A DNA stretch of 64,000 bases. It comes from Rhizobium rhododendri. GTDB lineage: Bacteria > Pseudomonadota > Alphaproteobacteria > Rhizobiales > Rhizobiaceae. The notes below the pieces were generated by a model. The model was given only the letters and a program-made list of their open reading frames with translations. It made no database searches and had not been told where the DNA came from. The stretch covers positions 62,001 to 126,000 of the forward strand of contig NZ_CP117268.1 of NCBI RefSeq assembly GCF_007000325.2, read 5' to 3'. Positions 37,378 to 46,631 of the stretch are shown here, piece after piece. The stretch's first letter is position 1, and every line of letters starts with the position of its first letter. The translations under genes and the position numbers were made by a program.

Positions 37378-38079
37378 TCAGACGATCAAGGTGGAATCGC
37401 GCCAAAGACGGAAGCCGCCTTCGAAAGCGAGGGTGTTGTCGCCACGACGGCAGGATTTTGGAAGCTCGTCCAGCTTGTCGACATTGCCGCCGCCGATAAC
37501 GATGTAGTCCGGCAGCAAGGCTGCTTTCATCCGATCGACCACATCGAAGACGTGTCCGCGCCACTTCTTCTTGCCACGTTTTTTCAACCCGGCCTCGCCG
37601 AGGTAGTCTTCAAAGCTCTTGCCTTTCTTGTGCGACAGATGGGCGAGCTCCATCGGTTGCGCGACATTCTCGATGACCATGGCAGAGCCCAACCCGGTAC
37701 CGAGTCCGAGGAAAAGCATGCGGCCGCCATCGTAGCTGCCGATAGCCTGCATCAGCGCATCGTTGACGATCTTGACCGGCTTGCCGAAGCTGTGGGCGAA
37801 GTCGAAGCCGACCCAGCCGTCACCGAGGTTGACAGGTTCCTCGATGGCGAAATTCCGGCGAACAGGACCGGGAAAGCCGATCGAGATCACATCGAATTCC
37901 CAATCGCTGACAAGCGTCTCGACAGCGCTGACCATGGCGGTCGCCGTCAGGGACGCTCCCGATTCAATTTTCCGCTCCGGCGTGCCAGCGCTCGTCATCA
38001 CCTTGACATGCGACCCGCCGACATCGACCGACAGCACGACCTGCGGCTTGTCTGCGCTGCGGCTCTTAGTTTTCGTCAT
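37378..38079 (-). CDS. ppgK: ROK-family polyphosphate-glucokinase-like kinase
   Basis: This 233-residue protein has the ROK/hexokinase fold: phosphate 1 motif LSVDVGGSHVK near residue 18, sugar loop, IVNDALMQAIGSYDGGRMLFLGLGTGLGSAMV containing the catalytic Asp and the phosphate 2 loop, and IVIGGGNVDKL near residue 197. Length and the SIGFPGPV run match polyphosphate glucokinases, which phosphorylate glucose with polyphosphate or ATP. No partner genes are apparent. Confidence 0.8.
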   Translation of the reverse strand: MTKTKSRSADKPQVVLSVDVGGSHVKVMTSAGTPERKIESGASLTATAMVSAVETLVSDWEFDVISIGFPGPVRRNFAIEEPVNLGDGWVGFDFAHSFGKPVKIVNDALMQAIGSYDGGRMLFLGLGTGLGSAMVIENVAQPMELAHLSHKKGKSFEDYLGEAGLKKRGKKKWRGHVFDVVDRMKAALLPDYIVIGGGNVDKLDELPKSCRRGDNTLAFEGGFRLWRDSTLIV

Positions 38080-38182
38080 CGTTGTTTCCTGTATCTGCAG
38101 CTTCCCGAATGTTGTCCGGGACTATCGCTATATCTCGGTGAGGCATCAGGCAAAAGCAATATGCCGTGACCATCGTCGGGGA

Positions 38183-38749
38183 TTACGGCAGGTAGGCGAT
38201 AGCGGTGATCGCCGTTCCCACCACGCCAAGCGCCAGCGAAGCATACCATGGCCAGCGCTGGCCGCCGGTGATGATGGCAATCGTGGCGATGGCGATGGCA
38301 ATGTGGAGAAAGGTGGTGGCGACCGTCAGAAAATGATGACGGCCCTCATGGCGTGTAGCTTCGACGTTCGATTGCTCCGACCGGGCTTCGAATTCCTTCG
38401 CGGTCTTGGCGGCATCCTGGCTTTCGGTCTCGTTGCGTCTTGCCTGTACCTGCCAATCGGGCGCGAGCGCCCCGCCCTGGGCGGCGGCGATGTCGTACAT
38501 GTTCTTCTTGAGGCTCTTCGCCTCGAAGAAATTCCAGTTGTCGGTTGCCTTGTTCTGAAAGAGCACCGCCTCGGAGCGTGCCGCTGTCGCAGCCCCGCTC
38601 TCGATGGTTTCGAGACTGCCGGCGCTGGCAGCGAGGACGGCGAGAATGGCAATGCTGACGGCAACCCTCGACAGGAAGGAGTTGCCGCTATGGGCAGCGT
38701 GCTGTGCATGCTCGGTATGCTCGAAGGCTTCCGTGGCGTCGTTTTCCAT
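38183..38749 (-). CDS. DUF4337-like membrane protein
   Basis: This 188-residue protein has a short His-rich N-terminus (EHTEHAQHAAHSGNSF), a membrane helix near residues 27-45, a long charged, coiled-coil-like middle (KATDNWNFFEAKSLKKNMYDIAAAQ, typical of DUF4337) and two C-terminal helices (VATTFLHIAIAIATIAIITGG and WYASLALGVVGTAITAIAYL). I start it at ATG 38749; upstream GTG/TTG codons are less likely. Function unknown; members are small inner-membrane proteins. Confidence 0.72.
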   Translation of the reverse strand: MENDATEAFEHTEHAQHAAHSGNSFLSRVAVSIAILAVLAASAGSLETIESGAATAARSEAVLFQNKATDNWNFFEAKSLKKNMYDIAAAQGGALAPDWQVQARRNETESQDAAKTAKEFEARSEQSNVEATRHEGRHHFLTVATTFLHIAIAIATIAIITGGQRWPWYASLALGVVGTAITAIAYLP

Positions 38750-39002
38750 CAATGTTTCCAATTGTTGACTGCATGGTTCCGGGCCGCAGTCAAAGTCGTT
38801 CACCAAGGCAATTTTGTGTTGGCAGCATGTTTAAACTGAAGCACGCGCTGCAACGCATACTTTGTTAATGATCACCGCCGCTGGAATCTGAAGTTACTGT
38901 AATATAACGGTGAATTAACGTCGATTCCGACAATTGCGCAAGCTGGATTGACTCCGGTTGCATCTTCTCTAAACTTGGCTGCAGAAGATAAGGGGCAAAA
39001 AG

Positions 39003-39221
39003 ATGACGCGGTTCGAAGAAACGAGGAGAATAAGGTGCCGGGACGATGCCGGGCGCCACATTGTCATTATCGAGCAGAAGAAATGGCCGCGTTTTGCCTT
39101 TGCCAACCAACCGATAGAGCCGGTGTTCGACTATATGACCGAGGACGGTCAGGTGGCAAACAAGCTCGAGGGCGAGGATTTCCTCTTGCTCTTAACCGAT
39201 GAAGTTTTTCACGCTGCCTGA
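39003..39221 (+). CDS. Small hypothetical protein
   Basis: This 72-residue ORF has even, GC3-rich codon use. Its sequence looks structured (HIVIIEQKKWPRFAFANQPIEPVFDYMTEDGQ). AAGATAAGGGGC lies upstream of the ATG as a ribosome site. No family is recognised. The 272 bp after it (39222-39493) contain nothing I can name. Confidence 0.5.
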   Translation: MTRFEETRRIRCRDDAGRHIVIIEQKKWPRFAFANQPIEPVFDYMTEDGQVANKLEGEDFLLLLTDEVFHAA

Positions 39222-39493
39222 GGCTTGCAGTAGCTATCACGCCTCCACAATCCTATAGTACCAAGCGCTGAATTGCGCTTCCGCGCCATCACTGGCACAC
39301 CGTCGGCTGTTGTGCCGGCACGTTTCCCCGCCTCGCTGCCGTGTCGCCCGATGTGATCGCATGCCGCTTGGCCGCCTTCGAGAGAGTTCTCCACGACAGT
39401 CTCAGGCATGGAAAAACATCACTATCGGTAAAATTGTAGCTGCGTTTTGTCAGCTAATTAAGGGTCTAGTGTTATAAGCTATCCCTGACGTGA

Positions 39494-41722
39494 ATGGCCG
39501 TGAGCATCCAGATGAATTACCCCCTCGCCGACAACGAAGATGAGCGCATCAGGGCGTTGGATTCATTCGGGCAGATGAATACGTCCCCGGATTCCGATTT
39601 CGACCAGATCGTGCAGATGGCCTCGCGGATATTCGACGTTCCGGTCGTACTGATCTCGCTGGTGCACCGCGACCGGCAATTCTTCAAAGCGCGGGTTGGC
39701 CTCGATGTGTGCGAGACCGGACGAAACGTGTCGTTCTGCACTTACGCTATCATGGCAGCAGACGTCTTCGTCGTTCCCGACGCAAGTCTGGACCCACGGT
39801 TCAGTGACAATGCTCTGGTCACCGGTTATCCCTGTATCCGGTTCTATGCCGGCGCGCCGCTGCTGACCAAGGAGGGCCACGGTATCGGTAGCCTTTGCCT
39901 GATCGACAACAAGCCTAGGCTCGATTTCTCCGAACGGGACAGGCGGGTGCTTCAGGATCTGGCTTCCATGGTGCTGGATCGGATGGAGTTCCGCCGTCTG
40001 GAGTGTTCCGACCGGGAAAGCCGCAGCCGCTTCCGCAATATTGCCTCGACCTCTCCGGACGGGATTATCTGCGCTGATAGCAACAATCGCATTACGTCGT
40101 GGAACGGCGCAGCTGAGGCCATGTTCGGCTACTCCGTCGAGGAAGCGCTCGGACGGTCCCTCGACATCATCGTGCCGAAGGCTATGCATGCAAGACACGG
40201 TGCCGGATTGGCGCGCATGGCTGCTGGCGGCCCTGCCCGCATCATCGGCACGTCGGTGAACCTCACCGCCTGCAGGCGCGACGGCTCCGAGTTTCCGATC
40301 GAACTCTCCCTCTCCCAGTGGTCCGAGAGCGGCGAGCGCTTCTTCGGCGCGATCATCCGCGACATCACGCTGCGGGCCGAGGCAGAACGCCAGATGAAGC
40401 TCGCTGCAGAATTCGACCATCTCACCGGCCTTTCCAACCGCCCAAGCCTCAACCGTCAGATGAACCGTGCCTGTTCGGTCGGCGCCCACGCAACCGTGGT
40501 GCTGATCGATCTCGACGGCTTTAAGGACGTCAACGATATGCTTGGACATTCGGCCGGAGACTTCGTGCTGCAGGTCATTGCCGAAAGGCTGCGGAAGGCG
40601 ACTGCCGACGACCAGATGGTGGCGCGTCTCGGCGGTGATGAGTTTGTGATCTTTCTCACTGGCACGGCCGATCCTCTCAAGGCTGCCAAGCTCGGCCTGT
40701 CGCTGATCGCCCTCATCGAGGAACCGATCGAATTCGAGGACCAGCCTATCCACATCGGTGCCAGCATCGGGATCGCCGTGACGATTGCCGGCGATTGCGA
40801 CTACGAAGAACTTCTCGGCAACGCCGATCTAGCGCTCTACCAGGCAAAAGGCGACGGACGTCATCTGGTCCGGGTGTTTACGCCCGAACTTCGCCAGAGC
40901 GCTTCGCGCAAGGGCGCGATCAGCTCGTCGTTGCGCCAGGCATGGCAGCGCCGGGAATTCGAACTTTACTATCAGCCCCAGGTCAACCTTGCCGACGGGC
41001 GCCTGACCGGCGCCGAAGCGCTGATAAGATGGAACCACCCGACGCTCGGAGTGGTGTCGCCGTCTGCCTTCCTGCCGGTGCTGGAGGTCGGCCTTCTTGC
41101 GGTGCCCGTCGGCGAATGGATCCTGCGCTCCGCCTGCCGGCAGGCGGCCCGCTGGCGGCGTGCCGGGATTGCGGATTTTCGCATCGGCGTGAACCTTTTT
41201 GCAGCCCAGTTCCGGACCCGGGATTTTGCCGAGGTTGTCGAGGCAATACTCGAAGAGTTCGATCTGCCGCCGGCAGCGCTCGAGCTGGAGATAACAGAGA
41301 ACATCATTCTTCAGAACGAGCAAAGGATCATGCAGCCCCTGCGCCGCCTTCGTGCCCTCGGCGTCGGGATTGCCTTCGACGACTTCGGGACCGGCTTTGC
41401 ATCGCTCAGCCTGCTGAAGGACTATCCTGTCAGCCGGCTGAAGATCGACCGCTCCTTCGTCAGCGGTGTCGATCGCAGCGAGAAGGATGGTGCCATAATC
41501 GAGGCCGTCGTCAAACTGGCCGACGGCTTCAGCCTGGAGGTGATTGCCGAGGGCATCGAGACGGAGGAACAGGAAATGCTGATGCGGCACTACAACTGCG
41601 ACGAGGGGCAGGGCTATCTCTACGGCAGGCCGATGACTGTTGACGCCTTCGAGCAGCGCTATCTCGCCAATGGGGGCCGCAGTGACGCCGCTGCCGTTGT
41701 GGCCCGCATGGGCGATTCATAG
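39494..41722 (+). CDS. GAF-PAS-GGDEF-EAL cyclic-di-GMP signalling protein
   Basis: This 742-residue cytoplasmic protein has a GAF domain (about residues 25-165), PAS (about 175-290), GGDEF (about 300-460, motif RLGGDEFV intact near 377) and EAL (about 480-735, with GAEALIRW, ELEITEN and DDFGTGFASL intact). Both catalytic halves keep their active-site motifs, so it may both make and degrade c-di-GMP under control of small ligands or redox. No membrane segment. It is immediately upstream of the repABC region but separated by 205 bp and probably unrelated to it. Confidence 0.9.
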   Translation: MAVSIQMNYPLADNEDERIRALDSFGQMNTSPDSDFDQIVQMASRIFDVPVVLISLVHRDRQFFKARVGLDVCETGRNVSFCTYAIMAADVFVVPDASLDPRFSDNALVTGYPCIRFYAGAPLLTKEGHGIGSLCLIDNKPRLDFSERDRRVLQDLASMVLDRMEFRRLECSDRESRSRFRNIASTSPDGIICADSNNRITSWNGAAEAMFGYSVEEALGRSLDIIVPKAMHARHGAGLARMAAGGPARIIGTSVNLTACRRDGSEFPIELSLSQWSESGERFFGAIIRDITLRAEAERQMKLAAEFDHLTGLSNRPSLNRQMNRACSVGAHATVVLIDLDGFKDVNDMLGHSAGDFVLQVIAERLRKATADDQMVARLGGDEFVIFLTGTADPLKAAKLGLSLIALIEEPIEFEDQPIHIGASIGIAVTIAGDCDYEELLGNADLALYQAKGDGRHLVRVFTPELRQSASRKGAISSSLRQAWQRREFELYYQPQVNLADGRLTGAEALIRWNHPTLGVVSPSAFLPVLEVGLLAVPVGEWILRSACRQAARWRRAGIADFRIGVNLFAAQFRTRDFAEVVEAILEEFDLPPAALELEITENIILQNEQRIMQPLRRLRALGVGIAFDDFGTGFASLSLLKDYPVSRLKIDRSFVSGVDRSEKDGAIIEAVVKLADGFSLEVIAEGIETEEQEMLMRHYNCDEGQGYLYGRPMTVDAFEQRYLANGGRSDAAAVVARMGDS

Positions 41723-41779
41723 AGACTGTCGTAACAATGCGCTGACCTTGTGCATGTCGTTTCAAGATATGGCGCCGAT

Positions 41780-41799
41780 AAGTTGCCAGGTGGCAACTT
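41780..41799. promoter_or_regulatory. parS-like palindrome upstream of repA
   Basis: AAGTTGCCA-GG-TGGCAACTT is a perfect palindrome with 9-bp arms in the repA leader, 128 bp before the ATG. It has the GTT-N10-AAC outline of repABC parS sites and shares GTTGCCA-N2-TGGCAAC with the second site in repB. A RepB binding role is inferred. Confidence 0.6.
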
Positions 41800-41927
41800 C
41801 GTTAAGAGCAGAGCAACACCCTTTCCGGCGCTAACTGCTCATTAACCCTTATTTTCTTGCCAAGCATTGCGACTCGGAGCATCCTCGCCTACGGATAATC
41901 CTCGTACCTTGGAGAAAATGCGTAGTT

Positions 41928-43142
41928 ATGACGAAGGCCCGTAGTCAGCTTGGGGATACCATGATGCCGAGGCGTCCAATGACGGAAGTCATTGCGGCCG
42001 ATGGCGCTGCTTTGTCGCAGGAGCTGCTGGCGATGCGTCAGGCGCTTTTCCCGCCGGTATCGCAGAAAACCTTGCGGTCATTTTCGTCCGTCGAGTCGGC
42101 AAAGCTTATCGGCATTACCGACGCCTATCTTCGCCAGCTTTCGCTGAATGGCAAGGGCCCGCAGCCGACAATAACCGCCGGCGGTCGTCGCTCCTATACG
42201 CTCGATCAGATCAACGAGATTCGCGTTGTGCTGGATGAGAACTCCAAGGGCAAGCACTACGTGCCTCGTCGTCGCGAGGGCGAGCATTGCCAGGTCATGG
42301 CAGTGGTCAATTTCAAGGGCGGCAGCGGCAAGACAACGACTGGGGCGCACCTTGGGCAATATCTCGCCCTGCAGGGATACCGTGTCCTTGCTGTCGACCT
42401 CGATCCGCAAGCGTCTCTGACTGCCTTGCATGGCTATCAGCCGGAATACGATATCGGCCCTAACGAGACGATGTACGGCGCCGTCCGCTACGATGGCGAT
42501 CGGCGCCCGCTCACCGACATCATCCGCCGCAGCTATATACCGGGTCTCGATCTGGTGCCGGGTAACTTGGAGCTGATGGAGTTCGAACACGATACACCGC
42601 GCGCTCTTGCCGAGCGATCTGCAGAACCGTTTTTCGGGCGCGTTGCATCGGCTCTGGGGACAGTCGCGGACAACTACGACGTCATGGTCCTCGACTGCCC
42701 ACCCCAACTCGGTTTCTTGACGCTCGGAGCCTTGTGTGCGTCGACCGGCCTGCTGATCACGGCCCATCCGCAGATGCTCGATGTGATGTCCATGTGCCAG
42801 TTCCTGCTGATGGCATCCGATCTTCTCGGTGTCGTGCAAGAGTCCGGCGGGGATCTCGACTATGATTTCATCCGCTATGTGGTGACGCGCTATGAGCCCT
42901 CCGATGCGCCGCAGGCGCAGATGGTCGGATTCATGCGGTCGCTGTTCCGTGAACGCGTGCTTACGAATGTCATGTTGAAGTCGACGGCGGTGTCGGATGC
43001 CGGTCTCTCCAAGCAGACGCTCTACGAGGTAGGCCGGGAGAACTTTTCCAAGAACACCTATGACCGCGCCATCGAATCTCTGGATGCAGTCAACGGTGAA
43101 ATCGAGAGCCTGATCAGGCAGGCCTGGCGGAGGGCAACATGA
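41928..43142 (+). CDS. repA: Plasmid partitioning ATPase RepA (ParA type)
   Basis: This 404-residue protein has an N-terminal MerR-like helix-turn-helix (SVESAKLIGITDAYLRQLSLNGKGP), deviant Walker A FKGGSGKTTT near residue 131, VLAVDLDPQASLT, and Walker B-like VMVLDCPPQLGFLTLGAL. All parts of a ParA/RepA partitioning ATPase and operon autorepressor are intact. The start overlaps nothing, and its stop overlaps repB by 4 nt. The gene appears functional although repC is not. Confidence 0.93.
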   Translation: MTKARSQLGDTMMPRRPMTEVIAADGAALSQELLAMRQALFPPVSQKTLRSFSSVESAKLIGITDAYLRQLSLNGKGPQPTITAGGRRSYTLDQINEIRVVLDENSKGKHYVPRRREGEHCQVMAVVNFKGGSGKTTTGAHLGQYLALQGYRVLAVDLDPQASLTALHGYQPEYDIGPNETMYGAVRYDGDRRPLTDIIRRSYIPGLDLVPGNLELMEFEHDTPRALAERSAEPFFGRVASALGTVADNYDVMVLDCPPQLGFLTLGALCASTGLLITAHPQMLDVMSMCQFLLMASDLLGVVQESGGDLDYDFIRYVVTRYEPSDAPQAQMVGFMRSLFRERVLTNVMLKSTAVSDAGLSKQTLYEVGRENFSKNTYDRAIESLDAVNGEIESLIRQAWRRAT

Positions 43143-44158
43143 GCAGAAAAGACACTCTCAAGGCCATGCTTTCGCGCCGTGAACAGGAGTTGCCAACTGG
43201 CAACTCCACAGCTGGTGACCCTGCCCCGCAGGTCGAACTGCCAGCGGAAAAGAAGCTTCATCACATCCGTTCCGGTGCCGTTGGTGCGATGGGTCGCTCC
43301 CTCGGCAATATCGCCAGCGCTGCCGATCAGGCGAGAGCGCTGATCGCAGCTGGCGCTGCTGTTGTCGAAATACCGACGGATAAAATAGAAGCCTCCTTCA
43401 TTTCGGATCGCCTCGCTGACGATGGTGTCGATCTGGCCCGTCTCACCGATGCAATTCGTGAATCCGGCCAGAAAAGTCCCATCCTCGTTCGCCCTCACCC
43501 TGACAAGCCGGACAGCTACCAGATCGCCTTCGGTCATCGCCGCGTACGCGTCATGGCGGCCCTCAAGCGGCCGGTGAAGGCCGTGGTGCAGAACCTCAGC
43601 GATGAAGAGCTGGTGGTTATCCAGGGGCAGGAAAATTCGGCACGTGCCGACCTCAGCTATATCGAGCGCGGACTGTTTGCTCTTGCGCTGGAAGAACGCG
43701 GCTTCGACCGTCGCGTCATCATGTCGTCGCTCGGCATGGAGAAGACGCAGCTGTCGAGGCTGATGAGCGTCGCCCATTCAGTGCCGCGGTCGCTTATCGA
43801 AGCGATAGGCTCGGCACCGAAGGCCGGCCGTCCGCGATGGGTGGCTCTTGCAGAACGTCTCGCCGATGCAAAACAGGGTTCCGCGCTTCAAAGCCTGCTC
43901 GATAGCCGGGCATTCAAGGATGCCGACAGCGACAGCCGTTTCGGTCAGGTGATGGAATGTCTGGCTGTCCAGAAGACGCGCAAGAAGCCCGAAGCTGTGA
44001 AAAGCAGTGTCGGTGTCCAGCTGGCGACGCTCGAGCGCGGAGGTTCAAAGATCAATATGGTGTTCGACGAAAAGACGGCACCGGCTTTTGCCGATTACGT
44101 CGCCGCACGACTAGCGCAGCTGCATCAATCCTATCTCGCGGAGCGACAGGCAGATTAA
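43139..44158 (+). CDS. repB: Centromere-binding partition protein RepB (ParB type)
   Basis: This 339-residue protein has the RepB/ParB N-terminal domain: DRLADDGVDLARLTDAIRESGQKSPILVRPHP, with QIAFGHRRVRVMAALKRPVKAVV (the GHRR ParB box) and ENSARADLSYIERGLFA, then a helix-turn-helix (RRVIMSSLGMEKTQLSRLMSVA). The 16-bp parS-like palindrome lies inside its first 25 codons. No disruption seen. It would bind parS and work with RepA. Confidence 0.93.
   Translation: MSRKDTLKAMLSRREQELPTGNSTAGDPAPQVELPAEKKLHHIRSGAVGAMGRSLGNIASAADQARALIAAGAAVVEIPTDKIEASFISDRLADDGVDLARLTDAIRESGQKSPILVRPHPDKPDSYQIAFGHRRVRVMAALKRPVKAVVQNLSDEELVVIQGQENSARADLSYIERGLFALALEERGFDRRVIMSSLGMEKTQLSRLMSVAHSVPRSLIEAIGSAPKAGRPRWVALAERLADAKQGSALQSLLDSRAFKDADSDSRFGQVMECLAVQKTRKKPEAVKSSVGVQLATLERGGSKINMVFDEKTAPAFADYVAARLAQLHQSYLAERQAD
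43186..43207. promoter_or_regulatory. parS-like palindrome inside the repB start
   Basis: GGAGTTGCCA-AC-TGGCAACTCC has perfect 10-bp arms and encodes part of the RepB N-terminus. It shares its 7-bp core arms with the site at 41780-41799, which argues that both bind the same protein. Confidence 0.6.
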
Positions 44159-44211
44159 GCCCCAGCATCGTGAACCCGTTTTAACGAAGCAAAAGAGGAC
44201 TGTACCGCAAA

Positions 44212-44265
44212 AGAAAAAAGCCCCCGAACGTTGCCGTCACGGACGCTTTCTCTAAGTCTCGCAGC
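44212..44265 (-). ncRNA. Probable repABC counter-transcribed (incompatibility) RNA
   Basis: The repB-repC gap contains, on the minus strand, GCGTCCGTGACGGCAACG then TTCGGGGGCTTTTTTC, the stem and T-run that end the antisense RNA of repABC loci. The sense strand beyond (CTTGCGAATCGCATTTTCC) is the usual conserved leader. Ends are approximate; one stem pair is mismatched. In active loci this RNA represses repC. Confidence 0.55.
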
Positions 44266-44355
44266 TTGCGAATCGCATTTTCCGGAAACACCATCAAGAA
44301 TGTTGGCTCCGTTTGGTGAGCAGATTTCTATTGCCCTATTGAAGGTGACGAGAAA

Positions 44356-45364
44356 ATGCAGACAGGAAGTGTGACGACGCCCTTTGGTCGGCGGGAGATG
44401 ACGCTTGGCCTGCTGGCAAGCCAATGCTCGGTCTTTCCGACAGGGCGCTGGCGGTGCTGAACGCGCTGCTGAGCTTCTATCCGGGCAATGAGCTCAGTGC
44501 AAAGCACGGCCTCGCTGTCTTTCCCTCCAACGCCCAGCTGTCGATCCGCGCCCACGGCATTGCGCCAGCGACGCTGCGCCGCCATCTGGCAGCGCTGATG
44601 GACGCCGGATTGCTGGTGCGCAAGGATAGCCCGAACGGCAAGCGCTTTGCGCGCCGGGACGGGGAGGGGGAGGTCGACCAGGCCTATGGCTTCAATATCG
44701 CCCCGCTAATTGCCCGCTCTGATGAAATCCAGACACTGGTGGCGCACGTCACCGTCGATCGCGTCCTGTTCAGGGCGATGCGCGAGCGCCTGTCGCTCTG
44801 CCGGCGTGACATTGCCAAGCTGATCGCGACGGCGCTGGAAGAGGGCGTGCCGGGTGACTGGCCTATGGTGCATGGGCATTTCCGCGATCTCATAGCCCGG
44901 ATCCCACGCTCGCCCGACATCCATGACATCACGCCTATTGTCGAAGAGATCGATGAGGCCCCTGCGGCGGATGAGGCTTTCGAGCGCATAAGCCTAACGG
45001 ATGGCCGTTTGGTGAAACCACGACGGCGAGCAGAGATCAACCGGGCCTAAAGGCGTTTCCGCTCGGGCTTGTGTTGCAGGCCTGCCCGGAAATCCTGTCC
45101 TGCGGCCCGGGCGGCAGTATCGGCAATTGGCGAGACCTGATGTGGGTCAGCCCCAGCGCCTACGAGGAGGCTTGCGCCATCATGGGGCCCGAGAATGCGG
45201 CGACCGTCACGGCCTGCGTGCTGGAACGGGCCGGCAGCATCACGTCGGCCGTCAGATATCTGCGCGACCTCACCTGCAGGACGGAGCGCGGCGAGTTCGC
45301 CATCGGCCCGATGCTGATGTCGCTCGCAAGGGCCAATGCCGGTAGACGCGAGCAGACAGGGTGA
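44356..45364 (+). pseudogene. repC: Broken replication initiator repC (three reading frames)
   Basis: Three segments of RepC lie in three frames. The N-terminal MQTGSVTTPFGRREMTLGLLAS starts at 44356 and stops by 44460. The DNA-binding core MLGLSDRALAVLNALLSFYP to about RIPRSPDIHDITPIVEEI runs from 44424 to about 44960, its frame closing at 45050. The C-terminal FPLGLVLQACPEILSCGPGG to the end runs from about 45053 to 45364. About 30 residues after LLAS are missing. The AT-rich middle that normally holds the origin is absent, and about 12 residues are lost between NWRDLM and VSPSAYEEA. RepC of about 400 residues cannot be made, so replication from this locus is probably dead. Confidence 0.85.
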
Positions 45365-45614
45365 GAGAATGATAGATGGCGATTTGCTAGACAGGATATC
45401 CGCGTTGTCAATTCGGCCACGCTAAGTTCTGAGCAATGGAAGCGTTGTGCCTTTTTACTACCGATAAGCTACCGACTGCTCATTACTGCAAATGGCTGAA
45501 CGTTCGTAAAAATGGTTTTTTCGAGGTAAATAGTTCGGGCATCGGTCAAGAGGTCGCCAAGGCTCGCGGCAATTTTTGCTAAGCCTTGGCAACGAGTTTT
45601 GAAGTTCTATAGCC

Positions 45615-46580
45615 TTAGGCGGCCTTGCTTTCGCCGACTGCGGCAAACTGCTTCGACCAATCGGCATACCAGGTCTGGAACAGAGCAAACTGCTTTTCGA
45701 CGAAACCGCGCTGGCTGTCGGACAGGCTGTCCGTTTCGTTGAAGTGCAGCGTGAATTCGGGATGGCCGGTGAGCACGAGCATGTGCTTGTAGTAGAGAAC
45801 CAAATCCGGGCCTTCGTCGAAGGAGGACAGGACGCCAAGCGCCGCTTCGAGTTCCAGGGCGTGGGCGCGGGCCTTTGCATCGCCGGCGGCTGCGGCCTCG
45901 GACAGGGAAACAAGATGCAGGACTTCGCGGGGCAGGACATTGCCGATCCCGGTGATGGCGCCAGCCGCGCCGCAATTGACGAAACCGTGGAAGACCGCGG
46001 TATCGACGCCGACCATCAATGTGACGCCGTCGTCGCGGCTGGTGATGTGTTCAGCCGCATAGCGAAGGTCGGACGGACCGCCGAATTCCTTGAAACCGAT
46101 GAGGTTCTTGTGTTCGTTGCGGAGTTCGAAAAACAGGTCCGCGCGTGTGGCAAAGCCGTAATAGGGGCTGTTGTAGATGACAGCCGGAAGTTCTGGGGCA
46201 GACGAGAGAACCGTCTTGAAATGAGCGCGCTGGGCCGAAACCGATGTGCCGCGCGACAGCACGCGCGGTATGACCATCAGGCCGTGGGCGCCGACGCGCT
46301 GGGCGTGGGCTGCGTGAGCGGCTGCCATCCGGGTGTTGACGGCGCCGGTACCGACGATGACGCGAAGACCGGCCTTCACCAGGCGCTCGACGCCTTCCAT
46401 CCGCTGCTCGTCCGTCAGCAGTGGCCAGTCGCCCATCGATCCACAATAGACCACGGCAGACATGCCGGCCGCGACCAGTTCCTTGCCCTTGCGCACGAGA
46501 CCGTCGAAGTCGGGGCTGCGGTCGGCATTGCATGGCGTCATCAGGGCCGGAATGCAGCCGGTGAAAATATTGGAAGTCAT
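45615..46580 (-). CDS. DapA-family (dihydrodipicolinate synthase-like) aldolase/lyase
   Basis: This 321-residue TIM-barrel protein has the class I aldolase residues: Tyr in AVIYNSPYYG near residue 136 and Schiff-base Lys in LIGFKEFGG near 164. The usual GTTGE motif reads GSMGDWPLLT, so true DapA activity is unlikely; hydroxyproline-pathway deaminases and sugar-acid lyases are alternatives. Start ATG 46580 (GGAGAG upstream). A GTATAC-type element 52 bp upstream resembles sites at the pxp locus, suggesting co-regulation with the proline/pyroglutamate genes. Confidence 0.82.
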   Translation of the reverse strand: MTSNIFTGCIPALMTPCNADRSPDFDGLVRKGKELVAAGMSAVVYCGSMGDWPLLTDEQRMEGVERLVKAGLRVIVGTGAVNTRMAAAHAAHAQRVGAHGLMVIPRVLSRGTSVSAQRAHFKTVLSSAPELPAVIYNSPYYGFATRADLFFELRNEHKNLIGFKEFGGPSDLRYAAEHITSRDDGVTLMVGVDTAVFHGFVNCGAAGAITGIGNVLPREVLHLVSLSEAAAAGDAKARAHALELEAALGVLSSFDEGPDLVLYYKHMLVLTGHPEFTLHFNETDSLSDSQRGFVEKQFALFQTWYADWSKQFAAVGESKAA

Positions 46581-46631
46581 TGCACTCTCCATCATGGTGT
46601 CGGTCAGCAGCGGTCTCGCGGCGATGCTTCG

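Noticed and set aside
44424..45050. A short but functional RepC of 208 residues
   Set aside because: It lacks the N-terminal 60 residues and C-terminal domain, both of which are visible in other frames beside it, so it is a fragment and not a short variant.
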